Assembly (NCBI RefSeq): GCF_014290175.1
Contig: NZ_JACOOR010000003.1
Span: 372,001 to 436,000 of the forward strand
Reading direction: 5' to 3'
From: Anaerosacchariphilus hominis
Lineage (GTDB): Bacteria; Bacillota; Clostridia; Lachnospirales; Lachnospiraceae
DNA: 64,000 nucleotides
Part shown: in pieces, positions 48,862 through 57,320 of the stretch
Layout of the letters: each line of letters begins with the position of its first letter
Position numbering within the stretch: position 1 is the stretch's first letter
Notes under the pieces: model-generated
Database searches by the model: none
The model's input: the letters and a program-made list of their open reading frames with translations, nothing else
Told to the model about the DNA's origin: nothing
Translations under genes and position numbers: made by a program

Positions 48862-51030
48862 CTATTCTTCTATAATTTCTACCGGGAGAAAATACGGCGA
48901 ATAACTCCGTACATAATCCTCCGGACGTTCGGAGTTTTCTACATATAAGTCTCCAAACAGCTTGACCGACTTCACGAAAGCCCCCAGATCCATCCCGCAG
49001 GCATACATCTGTCCATCTGTTTTTCGGATGAACGTCGTATAGGAATGTATGCAGTCTTTTTCAGAACTGCCATACGGGTTCATTCCCATCCACTCTGCCG
49101 GATCAAACACATTCTGGCGGGTGCTCAGAAAATCGGTCCAGACCATTTCCACATCTGTACAGGCCATATAGGGTTCCTCCAGATAGTCCTCTCCTTCTGT
49201 GGCACATTGTCCCCAGACATTACAGCCCCACAGCCACAGACGATTCTCTTCATCGATGGCCGCCGCAGTGGCAAGGCCACAGACCGTATACCTGGCGTTC
49301 TCCACCATCAGCCTGGGTTCCTCTGCGAACAGACTGCCAAGCCCTTCGGTTCCGGTGGTAGCCTGCATCCGTCCCCACCACCAGACCTTTTTGTCCTCCG
49401 TCAGCACAGAGATACATTCCTGACCTGCGGAAGCATAGGTGACATGCTCCATCAGAAGCTGAGGTTCCATTGTCAGATTCAGCCAGGGATTCCATGGTTC
49501 ATTTTCTTTCATGGGAAGCCGGAGTGCCCCCCAGGTATTGGCTCCCTGTCCATACAGATTTCCATCCTCTGTTATCCAGATCACAAAGGTACTGTTCACA
49601 TTCGCATCCACATGCACCACATGCTCCGCTATTTTCACCGGCTCCGTATAGGTCACATCCAGGTTATTGATATCGCTTTCCTTTGTGATGCCCAGCTGCC
49701 AGCTGTCATTTTCCCCGGTTCCCCAAAGGGTACCGTTCTCATCAATATAGTAATGATTAAAACCTGTAAACCGATCCGTAATATAAGAGCTTTTCGCATC
49801 CTTCTGCCGGTTCAGCGCCTGCAGATCGTCCGTGGGATAAGTTCCTGCGATGACTTCCTCTTCCTCCCAGTTCACAGGCGTCTGCTCCGCAGCTGCCTCT
49901 ACCGGAATCTCTTTGACAGATACCGTAATCCCCATTTCCAGAAGTCCTACCCCCAGAAGCGCCAGCAGGAATGGAATGAAGCCTCCACGCCAGTTTCGGA
50001 AAACGAACAGATTATTCATCCGCTTCTTTATATCCTTTTTCCGAAGGGCAAAGGGAACCAGGGCAGGTGCCGGTTTTCCTGTGCTGTACCTGGCTGCCTT
50101 TAAAATAGTTTCGCCGTACTGCTTCTTTTCTTCCGGTTTCATTTCCCTGGTGACCCGTTCATCACAGACATACTCCACGTCCCGGAATGCCAGTTTTTTC
50201 ATCACCCAGAAAACCGGATTGAACCAGTACAGATCGCAGACCAGAAGCAGGATGGCCTTGTACCAGGAATCCCTGTATTTCAGATGCATGAGCTCGTGCC
50301 GCAAAACCAGTGGCATTTCCTCTTCTTCAAAGAGTTCTGGCGGAAATACCAGTTTTTTCCGGAAATATCCAAAGGTCACAGGGGTAGGAAGCTGCTCCTT
50401 CCAGAGAAGCTCCGGCACTTTTTTGATATGATAGCTTCTGCACCAGCTTCTCACAAGACCTGTCACTTTCTCATCCTGACAGGTTCTGGAATCTTCAAAA
50501 AAGAAATCCCTAAGCAGGTAATACTGCAGAATATGATAAAACAGCAGCACCAGGAAGCCCAAAAGCCAGATACCGGACAGAATCAGCGTTTTCTGCTTCC
50601 ACAGAAAACCAGAAAAAGCTTCCTGCTTCTCTGCTTTCGCTTCTTCAGATATGTGATTCTTTTCTGAGACCGCTGCTTGTTCTTTGTCACCCTCTGACGC
50701 TGACTGCACCGAAGCAGTATCAGCGGATGGCATCTGTGCATAAGTCGATTCTCCATTTAGGAAAATCTCTTCCTCCGCTTCCCTGTCTGTCCGGGAAGCA
50801 TCATCCGTTTCCACTTCCAGCTGAACCTGCCAGCCTTTCCAGGACTGATTCAGATCCTCAAGATGGAACTCCACCGGAAGCAGCATCCGTATACACACAA
50901 GCAGCCACAGCCATTTCCGCCAAAGATGCCCCGATTTCCAGGAAAAACGTCCATCCAGCAGCCACAAAATCAGAATCAAAGCATCCAGTACAAGAAGATT
51001 CTGCAATGCATAGATAAAAGACTCTCTCAT
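48862..51030 (-). CDS. BlaR1/MecR1-like M56 peptidase fused to RCC1-like propeller
   Basis: 722 residues. The N-terminal membrane region holds a zinc-protease motif LRHELMHLKYRDSW (about 255) with CDERVTREM downstream, as in M56 sensor-transducers. After a further membrane helix (about 350-370) the outside part is not a penicillin-binding domain. It is a set of RCC1/alpha-tubulin-suppressor-type repeats (YIDENGTLWGTGENDSWQLG, ITEDGNLYGQGANTWGALR, LWLWGCNVWGQ). It presumably senses an unknown surface signal and cleaves the BlaI-type repressor. It starts 4 nt after blaI. Confidence 0.85.
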   Translation of the reverse strand: MRESFIYALQNLLVLDALILILWLLDGRFSWKSGHLWRKWLWLLVCIRMLLPVEFHLEDLNQSWKGWQVQLEVETDDASRTDREAEEEIFLNGESTYAQMPSADTASVQSASEGDKEQAAVSEKNHISEEAKAEKQEAFSGFLWKQKTLILSGIWLLGFLVLLFYHILQYYLLRDFFFEDSRTCQDEKVTGLVRSWCRSYHIKKVPELLWKEQLPTPVTFGYFRKKLVFPPELFEEEEMPLVLRHELMHLKYRDSWYKAILLLVCDLYWFNPVFWVMKKLAFRDVEYVCDERVTREMKPEEKKQYGETILKAARYSTGKPAPALVPFALRKKDIKKRMNNLFVFRNWRGGFIPFLLALLGVGLLEMGITVSVKEIPVEAAAEQTPVNWEEEEVIAGTYPTDDLQALNRQKDAKSSYITDRFTGFNHYYIDENGTLWGTGENDSWQLGITKESDINNLDVTYTEPVKIAEHVVHVDANVNSTFVIWITEDGNLYGQGANTWGALRLPMKENEPWNPWLNLTMEPQLLMEHVTYASAGQECISVLTEDKKVWWWGRMQATTGTEGLGSLFAEEPRLMVENARYTVCGLATAAAIDEENRLWLWGCNVWGQCATEGEDYLEEPYMACTDVEMVWTDFLSTRQNVFDPAEWMGMNPYGSSEKDCIHSYTTFIRKTDGQMYACGMDLGAFVKSVKLFGDLYVENSERPEDYVRSYSPYFLPVEIIEE

Positions 51031-51034
51031 AGCG

Positions 51035-51406
51035 CTACCTCTTGACCTTGCTTTCCAGAAATTCCATCAGCTCTTTTGCATCTTCTTCACTGAGTTCCTC
51101 TCCATCATAAAGAGCAGCAGCAAAATTTTTCAGAGAACCCTGAAACATCTGCTTCAAAATTCCCTTGCTGGCTTCCTTCATATAGGGCTCCCGTTCCACC
51201 AGGGCACTGTAATGATTGATCTTCCCATCCCGCTCTTTCTTTACAAATCCCCGTTTTTCCAGACGGGACAGCAGAGCCAGCACCGTATTCGGCAGCACGT
51301 CTCTGCTGTCATCCATCTTTTCTTCAATCTCCGCTCTGGTTACAGGTCTGTCTGCATCCCAGATAATCAGCATCAGTTCCAGTTGCGCATCGGGTAATTT
51401 TTTCAA
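51035..51406 (-). CDS. blaI: BlaI/MecI family transcriptional repressor
   Basis: 123 residues. The winged-helix N-terminus includes VTRAEIEEKMDDSRDVLPNTVLALLSRLEKRGFV. The C-terminal dimerisation part holds the Asn-Phe pair (LKNFAAAL) at which BlaI proteins are cut by BlaR. It should repress its own operon through the dyads upstream. It is the first gene of blaI-blaR-GH25. Confidence 0.92.
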   Translation of the reverse strand: MKKLPDAQLELMLIIWDADRPVTRAEIEEKMDDSRDVLPNTVLALLSRLEKRGFVKKERDGKINHYSALVEREPYMKEASKGILKQMFQGSLKNFAAALYDGEELSEEDAKELMEFLESKVKR

Positions 51407-51440
51407 ACCTCCACCCCATTTCTTCTTATCTTGTCTTATG

Positions 51441-51456
51441 TTAGACTTTTGTCTAA
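51441..51456. promoter_or_regulatory. BlaI-type operator 1
   Basis: TTAGAC-TTTT-GTCTAA, a perfect dyad about 35 nt before the blaI ATG. Confidence 0.65.
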
Positions 51457-51473
51457 TTTAAATATATACATAT

Positions 51474-51492
51474 ATATTGACATTGTCAATAT
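51474..51492. promoter_or_regulatory. BlaI-type operator 2
   Basis: A perfect 9-1-9 palindrome, ATATTGACA-T-TGTCAATAT. It shares the TGAC/GTCA-like core with operator 1 and contains a possible TTGACA -35 box on the minus strand. Two dyads spaced 35 nt apart are usual for BlaI/MecI promoters. Confidence 0.65.
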
Positions 51493-51802
51493 CAAATCTA
51501 CATTCCTGTACGTTACCTTTTCAGTTATACCATATTGGGATTGCACTTTGACATAGAATTAGAGATAAGAAAAGAATACTTACGTCTTGATAAAATTAAT
51601 CATGTATTTTCCATACAGTCAGATCTTCCTTAGAGTCCCCCATTGCAGTCTAACACAGCTTCAATATAGAAACATTAGAATTATAAATATCAAATTATGC
51701 TACAGTTCTGATTCTCTTGTCCTATTAACCACACTATTTTTTTCTTTTTCTTTTTTTCCAAAAACAGCGTGTTGTCTATGAAATAGACCGACATACCGTC
51801 CA
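51493..51802. other. AT-rich intergenic stretch without recognised features
   Basis: About 310 nt between the blaI control region and a pseudogene. Homopolymer T runs near 51735-51760, no plausible coding frame with a ribosome site, and no stable long hairpin noticed. Confidence 0.6.
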
Positions 51803-52087
51803 TCAGATTTTATCCTGCTTCTTTTCCGCATAAAATCGGGCTTTTCCGGTGATTTTCGTTTTATCACATTTTATCCTGTGTTTTTCAACCATTTGCTCTT
51901 TTGTAGGCGCAGTGTCTAAATACCAATTCGCGTCTATGTCTACTGTATGCCGCGTCTCCTCCGTATATCCTGCTTCCATCAGATATGCTTTCATAACCAT
52001 GGAGCCTTTAAAGCTTATTGGTATGCCACTGTCCTATATCGCTTTCATAACGCTATATATTAATTTTTCTTCCGCTGTTATATTCAA
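51803..52087 (-). pseudogene. Remnant of an AbiEii-like nucleotidyltransferase
   Basis: Starting from a TTG at 52087 (GAGGG 7 nt upstream, inside the end of the preceding gene), the frame reads LNITAEEKLIYSVMKAI, an in-frame TAG (52034-52036), then DSGIPISFKGSMVMKAYLMEAG and RHTVDIDANW. The KGSxVxK and VDIDANW parts match the nucleotidyltransferase core of AbiEii/AbiGii-type toxins. It then ends in an unrelated Lys-rich tail. Broken by a stop and truncated, so inactive. The overlap with the upstream HTH gene suggests a former two-gene toxin-antitoxin pair. Confidence 0.55.
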
Positions 52088-52097
52088 GGCACATCCC

Positions 52098-52748
52098 TCA
52101 ACTCTCATAATAATCTATGGCTTCATTCGCCAATCGTTCAAACTGTTCCTGATATTCCGGCGCGACATAGATTCCATCGAAACTGTCTCCATTGGAATAA
52201 TAATATCGACTTACCGCCTCTGTAATTCCCTGCATATCAAGAATCGACTCATTAGCCAGTGCGTCACATAGCGTTCTATTAAAATTTGTAAAATCGAGAC
52301 CATTTCTGTTATTCACATAATATTGGCTGATTTGATTTCCAAGTACAACTACACCATTGAACCGGGTAACAGAATCATTTCCATACACCCAGACAAGGTA
52401 CTCGTCGCTACGTCCTCCGAACTTTCCCTGACACATCAATGCCTCATCTAATGCAAATACCACGGGCTCCCCAATGCATTCCCGAACAGCCTTGAGCCAG
52501 GAAATTGCTCCTACAAACTCGCTTCTTCTGGGCAGATCCTGCTTTTGCGGATCATACTTCGGCAATTCGGTTGTTTTTCTATTAATCAAATCTTCCTGTA
52601 TACGATATTCTAACAGACTTATAATATATTCTGGCGGTTTACGTACCCCAGTTTCCCAATTCTGAATTGTACGACGCGGGATATGATATCGCGCCGCAAA
52701 CTCACTCTGAGTATCTCCCAGACGCATTCTCATTCCACGAATATCCAT
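52098..52748 (-). CDS. XRE-type HTH protein with unknown C-terminal domain
   Basis: 216 residues from the ATG at 52748 (GAGGTGAT upstream). The N-terminal HTH is clear (MRLGDTQSEFAARYHIPRRTIQNWETG). The remaining 150 residues (EYLVWVYGNDSVTRFNGVVVLG and so on) are not recognised. It directly precedes and overlaps the control of a broken AbiEii-like gene, so it was probably the antitoxin/repressor partner. Its first 110 nt and upstream DNA are duplicated at 54170-54290. Confidence 0.65.
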   Translation of the reverse strand: MDIRGMRMRLGDTQSEFAARYHIPRRTIQNWETGVRKPPEYIISLLEYRIQEDLINRKTTELPKYDPQKQDLPRRSEFVGAISWLKAVRECIGEPVVFALDEALMCQGKFGGRSDEYLVWVYGNDSVTRFNGVVVLGNQISQYYVNNRNGLDFTNFNRTLCDALANESILDMQGITEAVSRYYYSNGDSFDGIYVAPEYQEQFERLANEAIDYYES

Positions 52749-52884
52749 AGCAATCACCTCATCTTTATAATGCACTCAATGAGTGTATTTGTAAACAGTT
52801 TTACCGGAAATCACTTGAAGTATTCCGCTATCTGGATTCTTTACCTACCCCTGTCAGAGTTGCCGCTCTGGCAAGGGTTTTTCT

Positions 52885-53034
52885 TCATGCGATTGTAAAC
52901 CGGCGGCTTGTGCTGGCCTTACAATACTGCTTGTAAATCTCCAGCAGTGCCGCTTTCAGGGTCTTTCCGTCAAGCCTGCTGCTCCATAATCTTCTGGAGC
53001 TTCGTCAATCTGTTCTGCAATGCTTTTTCTCCCA
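52885..53034 (-). pseudogene. Small frameshifted gene remnant
   Basis: AAGGAG precedes an ATG at 53034. The frame encodes MGEKALQNRLTKLQKIMEQQA and stops. In the +1 frame the sequence continues coherently as LDGKTLKAALLEIYKQYCK before another stop at 52885. A single-base indel in a short coiled-coil-like gene explains it. No family assigned. A hairpin with a T-tail on the plus strand (52849-52884) lies just beyond. Confidence 0.35.
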
Positions 53035-53211
53035 TGTCGGAATCTCCTTTCTTGAGGCCATCTAGCCCAGCCCCGGCAGGCCTTAAACATCTAGCTCCAT
53101 GTGAGCATCTCAATCTCTCTTATCCTGCTGCCATTGGATGGAAAGAATCTAAGATGCCCTTATTTATATATATACGAATTTGCATTCCTATTTCCCATGG
53201 TTTTGCCATGA

Positions 53212-53259
53212 AAAAAGCATTTACTGCATACCTGTCTGATACGCAATAAATGCTTTTTC
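53212..53259 (-). terminator. Terminator of the Rpn-family gene
   Basis: AAAAGCATTTA pairs with TAAATGCTTTT across a larger loop. T residues follow on the minus strand, immediately downstream of the stop at 53272. Confidence 0.7.
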
Positions 53260-53271
53260 TTAGTGGTACTT

Positions 53272-54102
53272 CTATTTGCTTTCGTCATTCCAGTATTTTT
53301 CCAGAACTTTCATAGCTTCTGCATCATTCAGGGAAAAATCATGCTTCAGTTCCTCCAGCGTAGCCTCTTTCGTCATGTGGAATTTCCGGCACAGCCGAAT
53401 GCTGGAGATGTATCCTTCGGTACGGCCTTCTGCGCGGCCTTCTGCGCGACCCTTTTCTACATTTTCTCTGTCCCGCATCAATAACGTCATATACTCACGC
53501 CTCCATTTCTCATTTTTCTTTGCCTTTACTACTGCTTCATCCAGTTTTTTCACAAACGGATCTTCACTCTTATTTCCTGCCACATACTCTAAGAATGCCC
53601 GGAGACTCGGACTTACATTTTTGCTTGCTCCCTTTGCATTCAGAAAAATCTTGTGGGTTTCATCCCCCAGGGATAAGCCTTCCACCTCTTTGCACATATT
53701 TTCAAATGTGTAAACACTTTCCCCCTTTCCAAAGGCATCAAAGGTGCAGATAAAAATCACATAGCTCTTATTCAGCTTCGTATAGGGCTCCCCTTTTTCT
53801 ATCAGTGCCAAGTCAATCATGCCCTGATAGTAACGGCTGCGCTTGGGTAAGCCTTCCTCCTGGACCGTCTGCATCTCGATATCATATACTGTATTATTTC
53901 CATCTGCCACATATACATCCAGCCGGACACTCCGGGCATCCTGTGCGATATCGATGGTCTTTTGTTCTTCCGGATACTCGACCCGCTCTATCGGAACATT
54001 TAAGATAACTTCCAGAAGCTCTCTGCACAGCTCCGGATCCCGCATGACCTTTCCAAAAAGAAAATCATTGCTTATCCCGATCTCATTCCATTCTTTTCCC
54101 AA
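53272..54102 (-). CDS. Rpn family PD-(D/E)XK nuclease / transposase-like
   Basis: 276 residues if started at the TTG at 54102, which restores the family start (MGKEWNEIGISNDFLFGKVM) and has AGAGGTGG just upstream. PD-(D/E)XK nuclease features follow (VRLDVYVADGNNTVYDIEMQ, RSRYYQGMID). The C-terminus has the repetitive GRAEGRAEGRTEG stretch common in Rpn/PDDEXK-type proteins of gut bacteria. Relatives promote RecA-independent recombination in E. coli. The frame is open further upstream to 54273, but that part is a fused remnant of another gene. Confidence 0.78.
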   Translation of the reverse strand: MGKEWNEIGISNDFLFGKVMRDPELCRELLEVILNVPIERVEYPEEQKTIDIAQDARSVRLDVYVADGNNTVYDIEMQTVQEEGLPKRSRYYQGMIDLALIEKGEPYTKLNKSYVIFICTFDAFGKGESVYTFENMCKEVEGLSLGDETHKIFLNAKGASKNVSPSLRAFLEYVAGNKSEDPFVKKLDEAVVKAKKNEKWRREYMTLLMRDRENVEKGRAEGRAEGRTEGYISSIRLCRKFHMTKEATLEELKHDFSLNDAEAMKVLEKYWNDESK

Positions 54103-54169
54103 TGCCGCCACCTCTGTCTTTTTTATTATTATACTTGATTTTCCGCAGAAGCACAACGTTTTCCAGGCA

Positions 54170-54273
54170 CTTTCTTTTCCCTGATATTGTGCCGCAAACT
54201 CGCTCTGTGTATCTTCCAGACGTCTTCTCATTCCACGAATATCCTTAGTAATCATCTCTGTTTTATAATGCAC
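54170..54273 (-). pseudogene. Duplicated 5' fragment of the HTH gene
   Basis: The stretch encodes KDIRGMRRRLEDTQSEFAAQYQ. It closely matches MDIRGMRMRLGDTQSEFAARYH of the HTH gene 1.5 kb away, and the upstream DNA (ATAATGCACTCA) is alike too. The homology stops abruptly and the Rpn gene follows in the same frame. It is a leftover of a second copy of the HTH module into which the Rpn gene was placed. Confidence 0.6.
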
Positions 54274-54562
54274 TCATTGAGTTCATCTATAAAAAGTTTT
54301 TCCAAAAATCGTCTGGAGGATTTAACTTCTTTTCCGCCAAATCTGGTAAACCCGCCAAAATCGGCATTAAAAAAGGGCTTCTCATTTCTGAGAAACCCAT
54401 GTTTACGAGGGAGTGGGGGCTTCCTCCCGGAAGTCCCCGAGTGTTATGAATGAAATACTTTCAACTACCCTTTATCTCCTCTTGTCAAACGCCATTTTTC
54501 CTTATAAAATAAGGCTTTTTCAGCATTTTGCTTCTTATCTCGTTTTGTCTCTTTTTTCGAGA

Positions 54563-54598
54563 TTGTCGTCAGAATTGTCGTCAGTTCTGTCGTCAGTT
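54563..54598. repeat. Three tandem 12-bp repeats at the integrase 3' end
   Basis: TGTCGTCAG recurs at 54564, 54576 and 54588 in exact 12-nt phase. The array abuts the integrase stop codon. These could be arm-type integrase or accessory-factor sites. Confidence 0.6.
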
Positions 54599-55842
54599 TA
54601 GACCACATACTCCACCTTCAACACCTCATTTTTCATTCGTTCATTATCTACATGATCATAAACTTTTAAGGTAATAGCAGGATCACTATGTCCCATAATT
54701 GTTTGCAGAACTTTGATATCCATTCCTGCCTCTGCCATTCTGGTACAGCCTGTATGCCGAAGAATATGATTTGAAATATGTGGTAAAAGAAGCGGTTTTC
54801 TTTTTTCCTTCTCTGCTTTCTTTTGCTCTTCCTTGTTATAATGGGTAACTATTCTCCCTAAAACAGCATTGAATCCCGTAGTTGTATATGGCCGGTTCCA
54901 ATTATTCAAGAATATAAAATCCTTGTACCCGTCTACCTCTACAACACTTCTCCTTCCAAGCCTGATGCAAAGCGCTTTTTGTTCAAGAAATGCATTTCTT
55001 ACCTGGGAAGTCATTCCTATTGTTCGATTTCCACTTTCTGACTTAGGTGTATCAATATACAACGTCGCCTTCCCATCCACCTTTTCATAGACTAACTGAT
55101 GGTTAATATGAATTTCCCGCTTCTTCATATCCACGTCCTCCCATGTAAGACCGGATATTTCTCCGATTCTGCAGGCCGTTCCTATCATAATTTGAAGCAT
55201 TGGAAGATATACATTGTAATATTTACTATTCTTTACAAAATCAAGAAAGATTCTCTGCTCCTCTCGCGTCAGGGCATTTCGCTTTTTGCAATCGGTATAT
55301 CCGTCCAAACACCCCTTTGCCGGATTTTTTCTCAACAAATCATTGTCAACAGCATATACCAGTGTCGGCTGAATCAAATTGTTATGATACATTCGTATGG
55401 TAGTATCAGACAGTCCTTCATCGCTTAGCCCTGCATAGAAATGTTGGATATTCGCTTTCTTCATTTTTCCCGGTGCCATTAGCCCAAGAGGACTCTCCGC
55501 CACATGAAGCTTCCAAAGCTGACGATATTTTGCCTTAGTCTTGCTGCTCAGTTTTTTCTTGCTTCTAAGATACATTTCAAACATTTCATTCAGATTAATC
55601 TGATGTGCCAGCGTGGTATTGATTCCATCATCTAAGTCTCGTGAAATTTCTTTTTCTTTTTCACGCAGGGAAAGATCGTACTTTTTACCTTCTGGATTTT
55701 TATCTGTTGCCAGTAGCCGCCAACTGTATACCGTTTTTCTTTCTCCGTTTTGCGTATACTTATACTCGTATTTGCCGTTTTTTCTCTGAAACTCTCCTTC
55801 TTTTAGCACACGGCCTTTGCTATCTTTTCTTTTTTCCGCCAT
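54598..55842 (-). CDS. Second tyrosine site-specific integrase
   Basis: 414 residues from the ATG at 55842 (the frame is open to 55929; the AAGGAAGG site is 14 nt away, so the start is uncertain). An arm-binding N-terminus (GEFQRKNGKYEYKYTQNGERKTVYSWRL, read in two parts) and a core-binding domain precede the catalytic residues. These are in IGTACRIGEISGLTWED (Arg), HILRHTGCTRMAE (His-x-x-Arg) and MGHSDPAITLKVYDHV (His and Tyr). It is the only recognisable part of its element here, with no excisionase or replication genes beside it. Probably a remnant or solitary integrase. Confidence 0.88.
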   Translation of the reverse strand: MAEKRKDSKGRVLKEGEFQRKNGKYEYKYTQNGERKTVYSWRLLATDKNPEGKKYDLSLREKEKEISRDLDDGINTTLAHQINLNEMFEMYLRSKKKLSSKTKAKYRQLWKLHVAESPLGLMAPGKMKKANIQHFYAGLSDEGLSDTTIRMYHNNLIQPTLVYAVDNDLLRKNPAKGCLDGYTDCKKRNALTREEQRIFLDFVKNSKYYNVYLPMLQIMIGTACRIGEISGLTWEDVDMKKREIHINHQLVYEKVDGKATLYIDTPKSESGNRTIGMTSQVRNAFLEQKALCIRLGRRSVVEVDGYKDFIFLNNWNRPYTTTGFNAVLGRIVTHYNKEEQKKAEKEKRKPLLLPHISNHILRHTGCTRMAEAGMDIKVLQTIMGHSDPAITLKVYDHVDNERMKNEVLKVEYVV

Positions 55843-55871
55843 AGTGTTAAAACATTCCTTCCTTCTTGCAG

Positions 55872-55914
55872 GAATGTCCATCCTATGATACAATATTTCA
55901 TGGTATGGACATTC
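55872..55914. repeat. Inverted repeat upstream of the second integrase
   Basis: GAATGTCCAT and ATGGACATTC form a perfect 10-bp inverted repeat with a 23-nt centre, straddling the region where the integrase promoter should lie. Candidate operator. Confidence 0.5.
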
Positions 55915-55933
55915 TATACCATTTGTCATTTGG

Positions 55934-55974
55934 GTTAGCCATTCGCTTTGGTCGGGGAGTGGCTAACCTTTTTA
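55934..55974 (+). terminator. Terminator-like hairpin between integrase and SDR remnant
   Basis: GGTTAGCCA-T pairs with A-TGGCTAACC, and TTTTT follows on the plus strand. No plus-strand gene leads into it here, so it may mark an old element boundary. Confidence 0.55.
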
Positions 55975-55979
55975 AGTGT

Positions 55980-56186
55980 CTAACAGTAAACCCAATGCCT
56001 TTCTGATTGCTTCTCCTTTGCATTGGGATATTTTTCTTTTAATTTATCTACAGCAACATCTGCTGATTCCTGTGAACTTGCTGCCAACACAACTGAAGCA
56101 CCTTCCTTCAAGAATTTATCAGCTGTAGCAAATCCTATACCACGACTGCCACCTGTAATGATTGCAACTTTATCTTTTAATCTCAT
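55980..56186 (-). pseudogene. Truncated short-chain dehydrogenase/reductase
   Basis: 68 codons beginning RLKDKVAIITGGSRGIGFATA, the NAD(P)-binding N-terminus of FabG-like SDRs (normally about 245 residues). Homology ends after KLKEKYPNA, and the frame stops 12 codons later at the integrase side. It is a 3'-truncated gene, probably cut by the insertion that brought the integrase. Confidence 0.75.
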
Positions 56187-56339
56187 TTAGACTACCTCCT
56201 TACTTAGTTTGTAGCTACATTATAAGCAAAAGGTAAATTATTTTCTGTGATATCATCACAAAATATCGCAATAAAAAACCCTGTTGCTCACACGCACCAG
56301 GGTTTTTGTTTATCTATCCGTATTTAAATAATCAGAATT

Positions 56340-56498
56340 TTATTCAACTTCTGAAAACTGATCTTTTCCAACATTACATAATGGGCATTCAAAATCTTCT
56401 GGAACGTCCTCCCACTTTGTTCCTGGTGCAATACCACCTTCAGGATAACCTTCCTCTTCATCATATTCCCATCCGCAAACGTCACATACATATTACAT
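56340..56498 (-). pseudogene. Rubredoxin with a stop at codon 2
   Basis: The frame reads M, stop (TAA), then YVCDVCGWEYDEEEGYPEGG and ECPLCNVGKD: both Cys-x-x-Cys knuckles of rubredoxin, correctly spaced, ending at a normal stop after 50 residues. An AAGGAGG site is well placed for the ATG at 56498. Relatives have Lys/Glu at position 2, so a single base change gives TAA. No other in-frame start exists after the stop before the first knuckle. It sits downstream of yaaA and bcp, fitting an electron-transfer role in peroxide defence if it were expressed. Confidence 0.75.
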
Positions 56499-56573
56499 TA
56501 GTTTGTTCCTCCTTCTATTATTATAATAATCAATATTACTGATTACCTTTTATTTAAAATAATCATTCAATCA

Positions 56574-57320
56574 TCATTTTTTCCGTTCAAAAACATATTC
56601 TGCATCTGATGATAAATCAGAGCGGAATGAATAGCCTAGTCTATCAAATTTCTTAATATCCTCAGGATTTTCAATTCTGTTTTCAGCCATGAACCTAACC
56701 ATTTCACCACGGGCCATCTTAGCATATGTACCTTTTGTCACCAGTTTATCTCCTGATAACTCACAAAATGTAATCGTAATGTATCTATCCTGTCGTGTCA
56801 GATATTTTTCTATGCACTTAGAGTATTCTTTCGATGCCAGATTGATTATAATCCTGCTGTTATCAATCACTGAGCGGTATAATAAATCTCCCCAGTACTC
56901 ATACAGATTTTTTGTTTCTCCTATTCCAACCTTCGCCTGCATTTCCAAACGATAAGGCGTCACACCATCCCTTGGTTTTAACACACCATAAAATGCAGAT
57001 ATTATTCTCAAATGATTTTGTACATACTCGAACTGACTGTCCTCAAACACGGATGGAGCCATATATTGAAAAGCAATTCCTTCATATGATAAGACAGCTG
57101 GGGTAAGTAAATGATAAAGATCCATGTTTTCCAATCTATTGAAGTTCTGTTCTGTAATTTTGTCATTACATTTCCAAATAGTCTTCAGTTCTTCTTTTGA
57201 CTTACTTTTCAACCAACTTTGTATCTCTGTCGTCTTTTCAATAAATTCAGGCAATCCATCCGGCGCTATGCTGTCAGTATCTGTAATCATCTTTTTAGCA
57301 GGGGATAATATTATCTTCAT
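56574..57320 (-). CDS. yaaA: YaaA family peroxide-stress protein
   Basis: 248 residues of the UPF0246/YaaA family, which in E. coli lowers free iron during peroxide stress. Hallmarks are MKIILSPAKKM at the start, YHLLTPAVLSYEGIAFQYM, RIISAFYGVLKPRDGVTPYRLEM and NLASKEYSK. Its ATG overlaps the bcp stop (TAATG). With the peroxiredoxin it forms an oxidative-stress unit. Confidence 0.92.
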   Translation of the reverse strand: MKIILSPAKKMITDTDSIAPDGLPEFIEKTTEIQSWLKSKSKEELKTIWKCNDKITEQNFNRLENMDLYHLLTPAVLSYEGIAFQYMAPSVFEDSQFEYVQNHLRIISAFYGVLKPRDGVTPYRLEMQAKVGIGETKNLYEYWGDLLYRSVIDNSRIIINLASKEYSKCIEKYLTRQDRYITITFCELSGDKLVTKGTYAKMARGEMVRFMAENRIENPEDIKKFDRLGYSFRSDLSSDAEYVFERKK

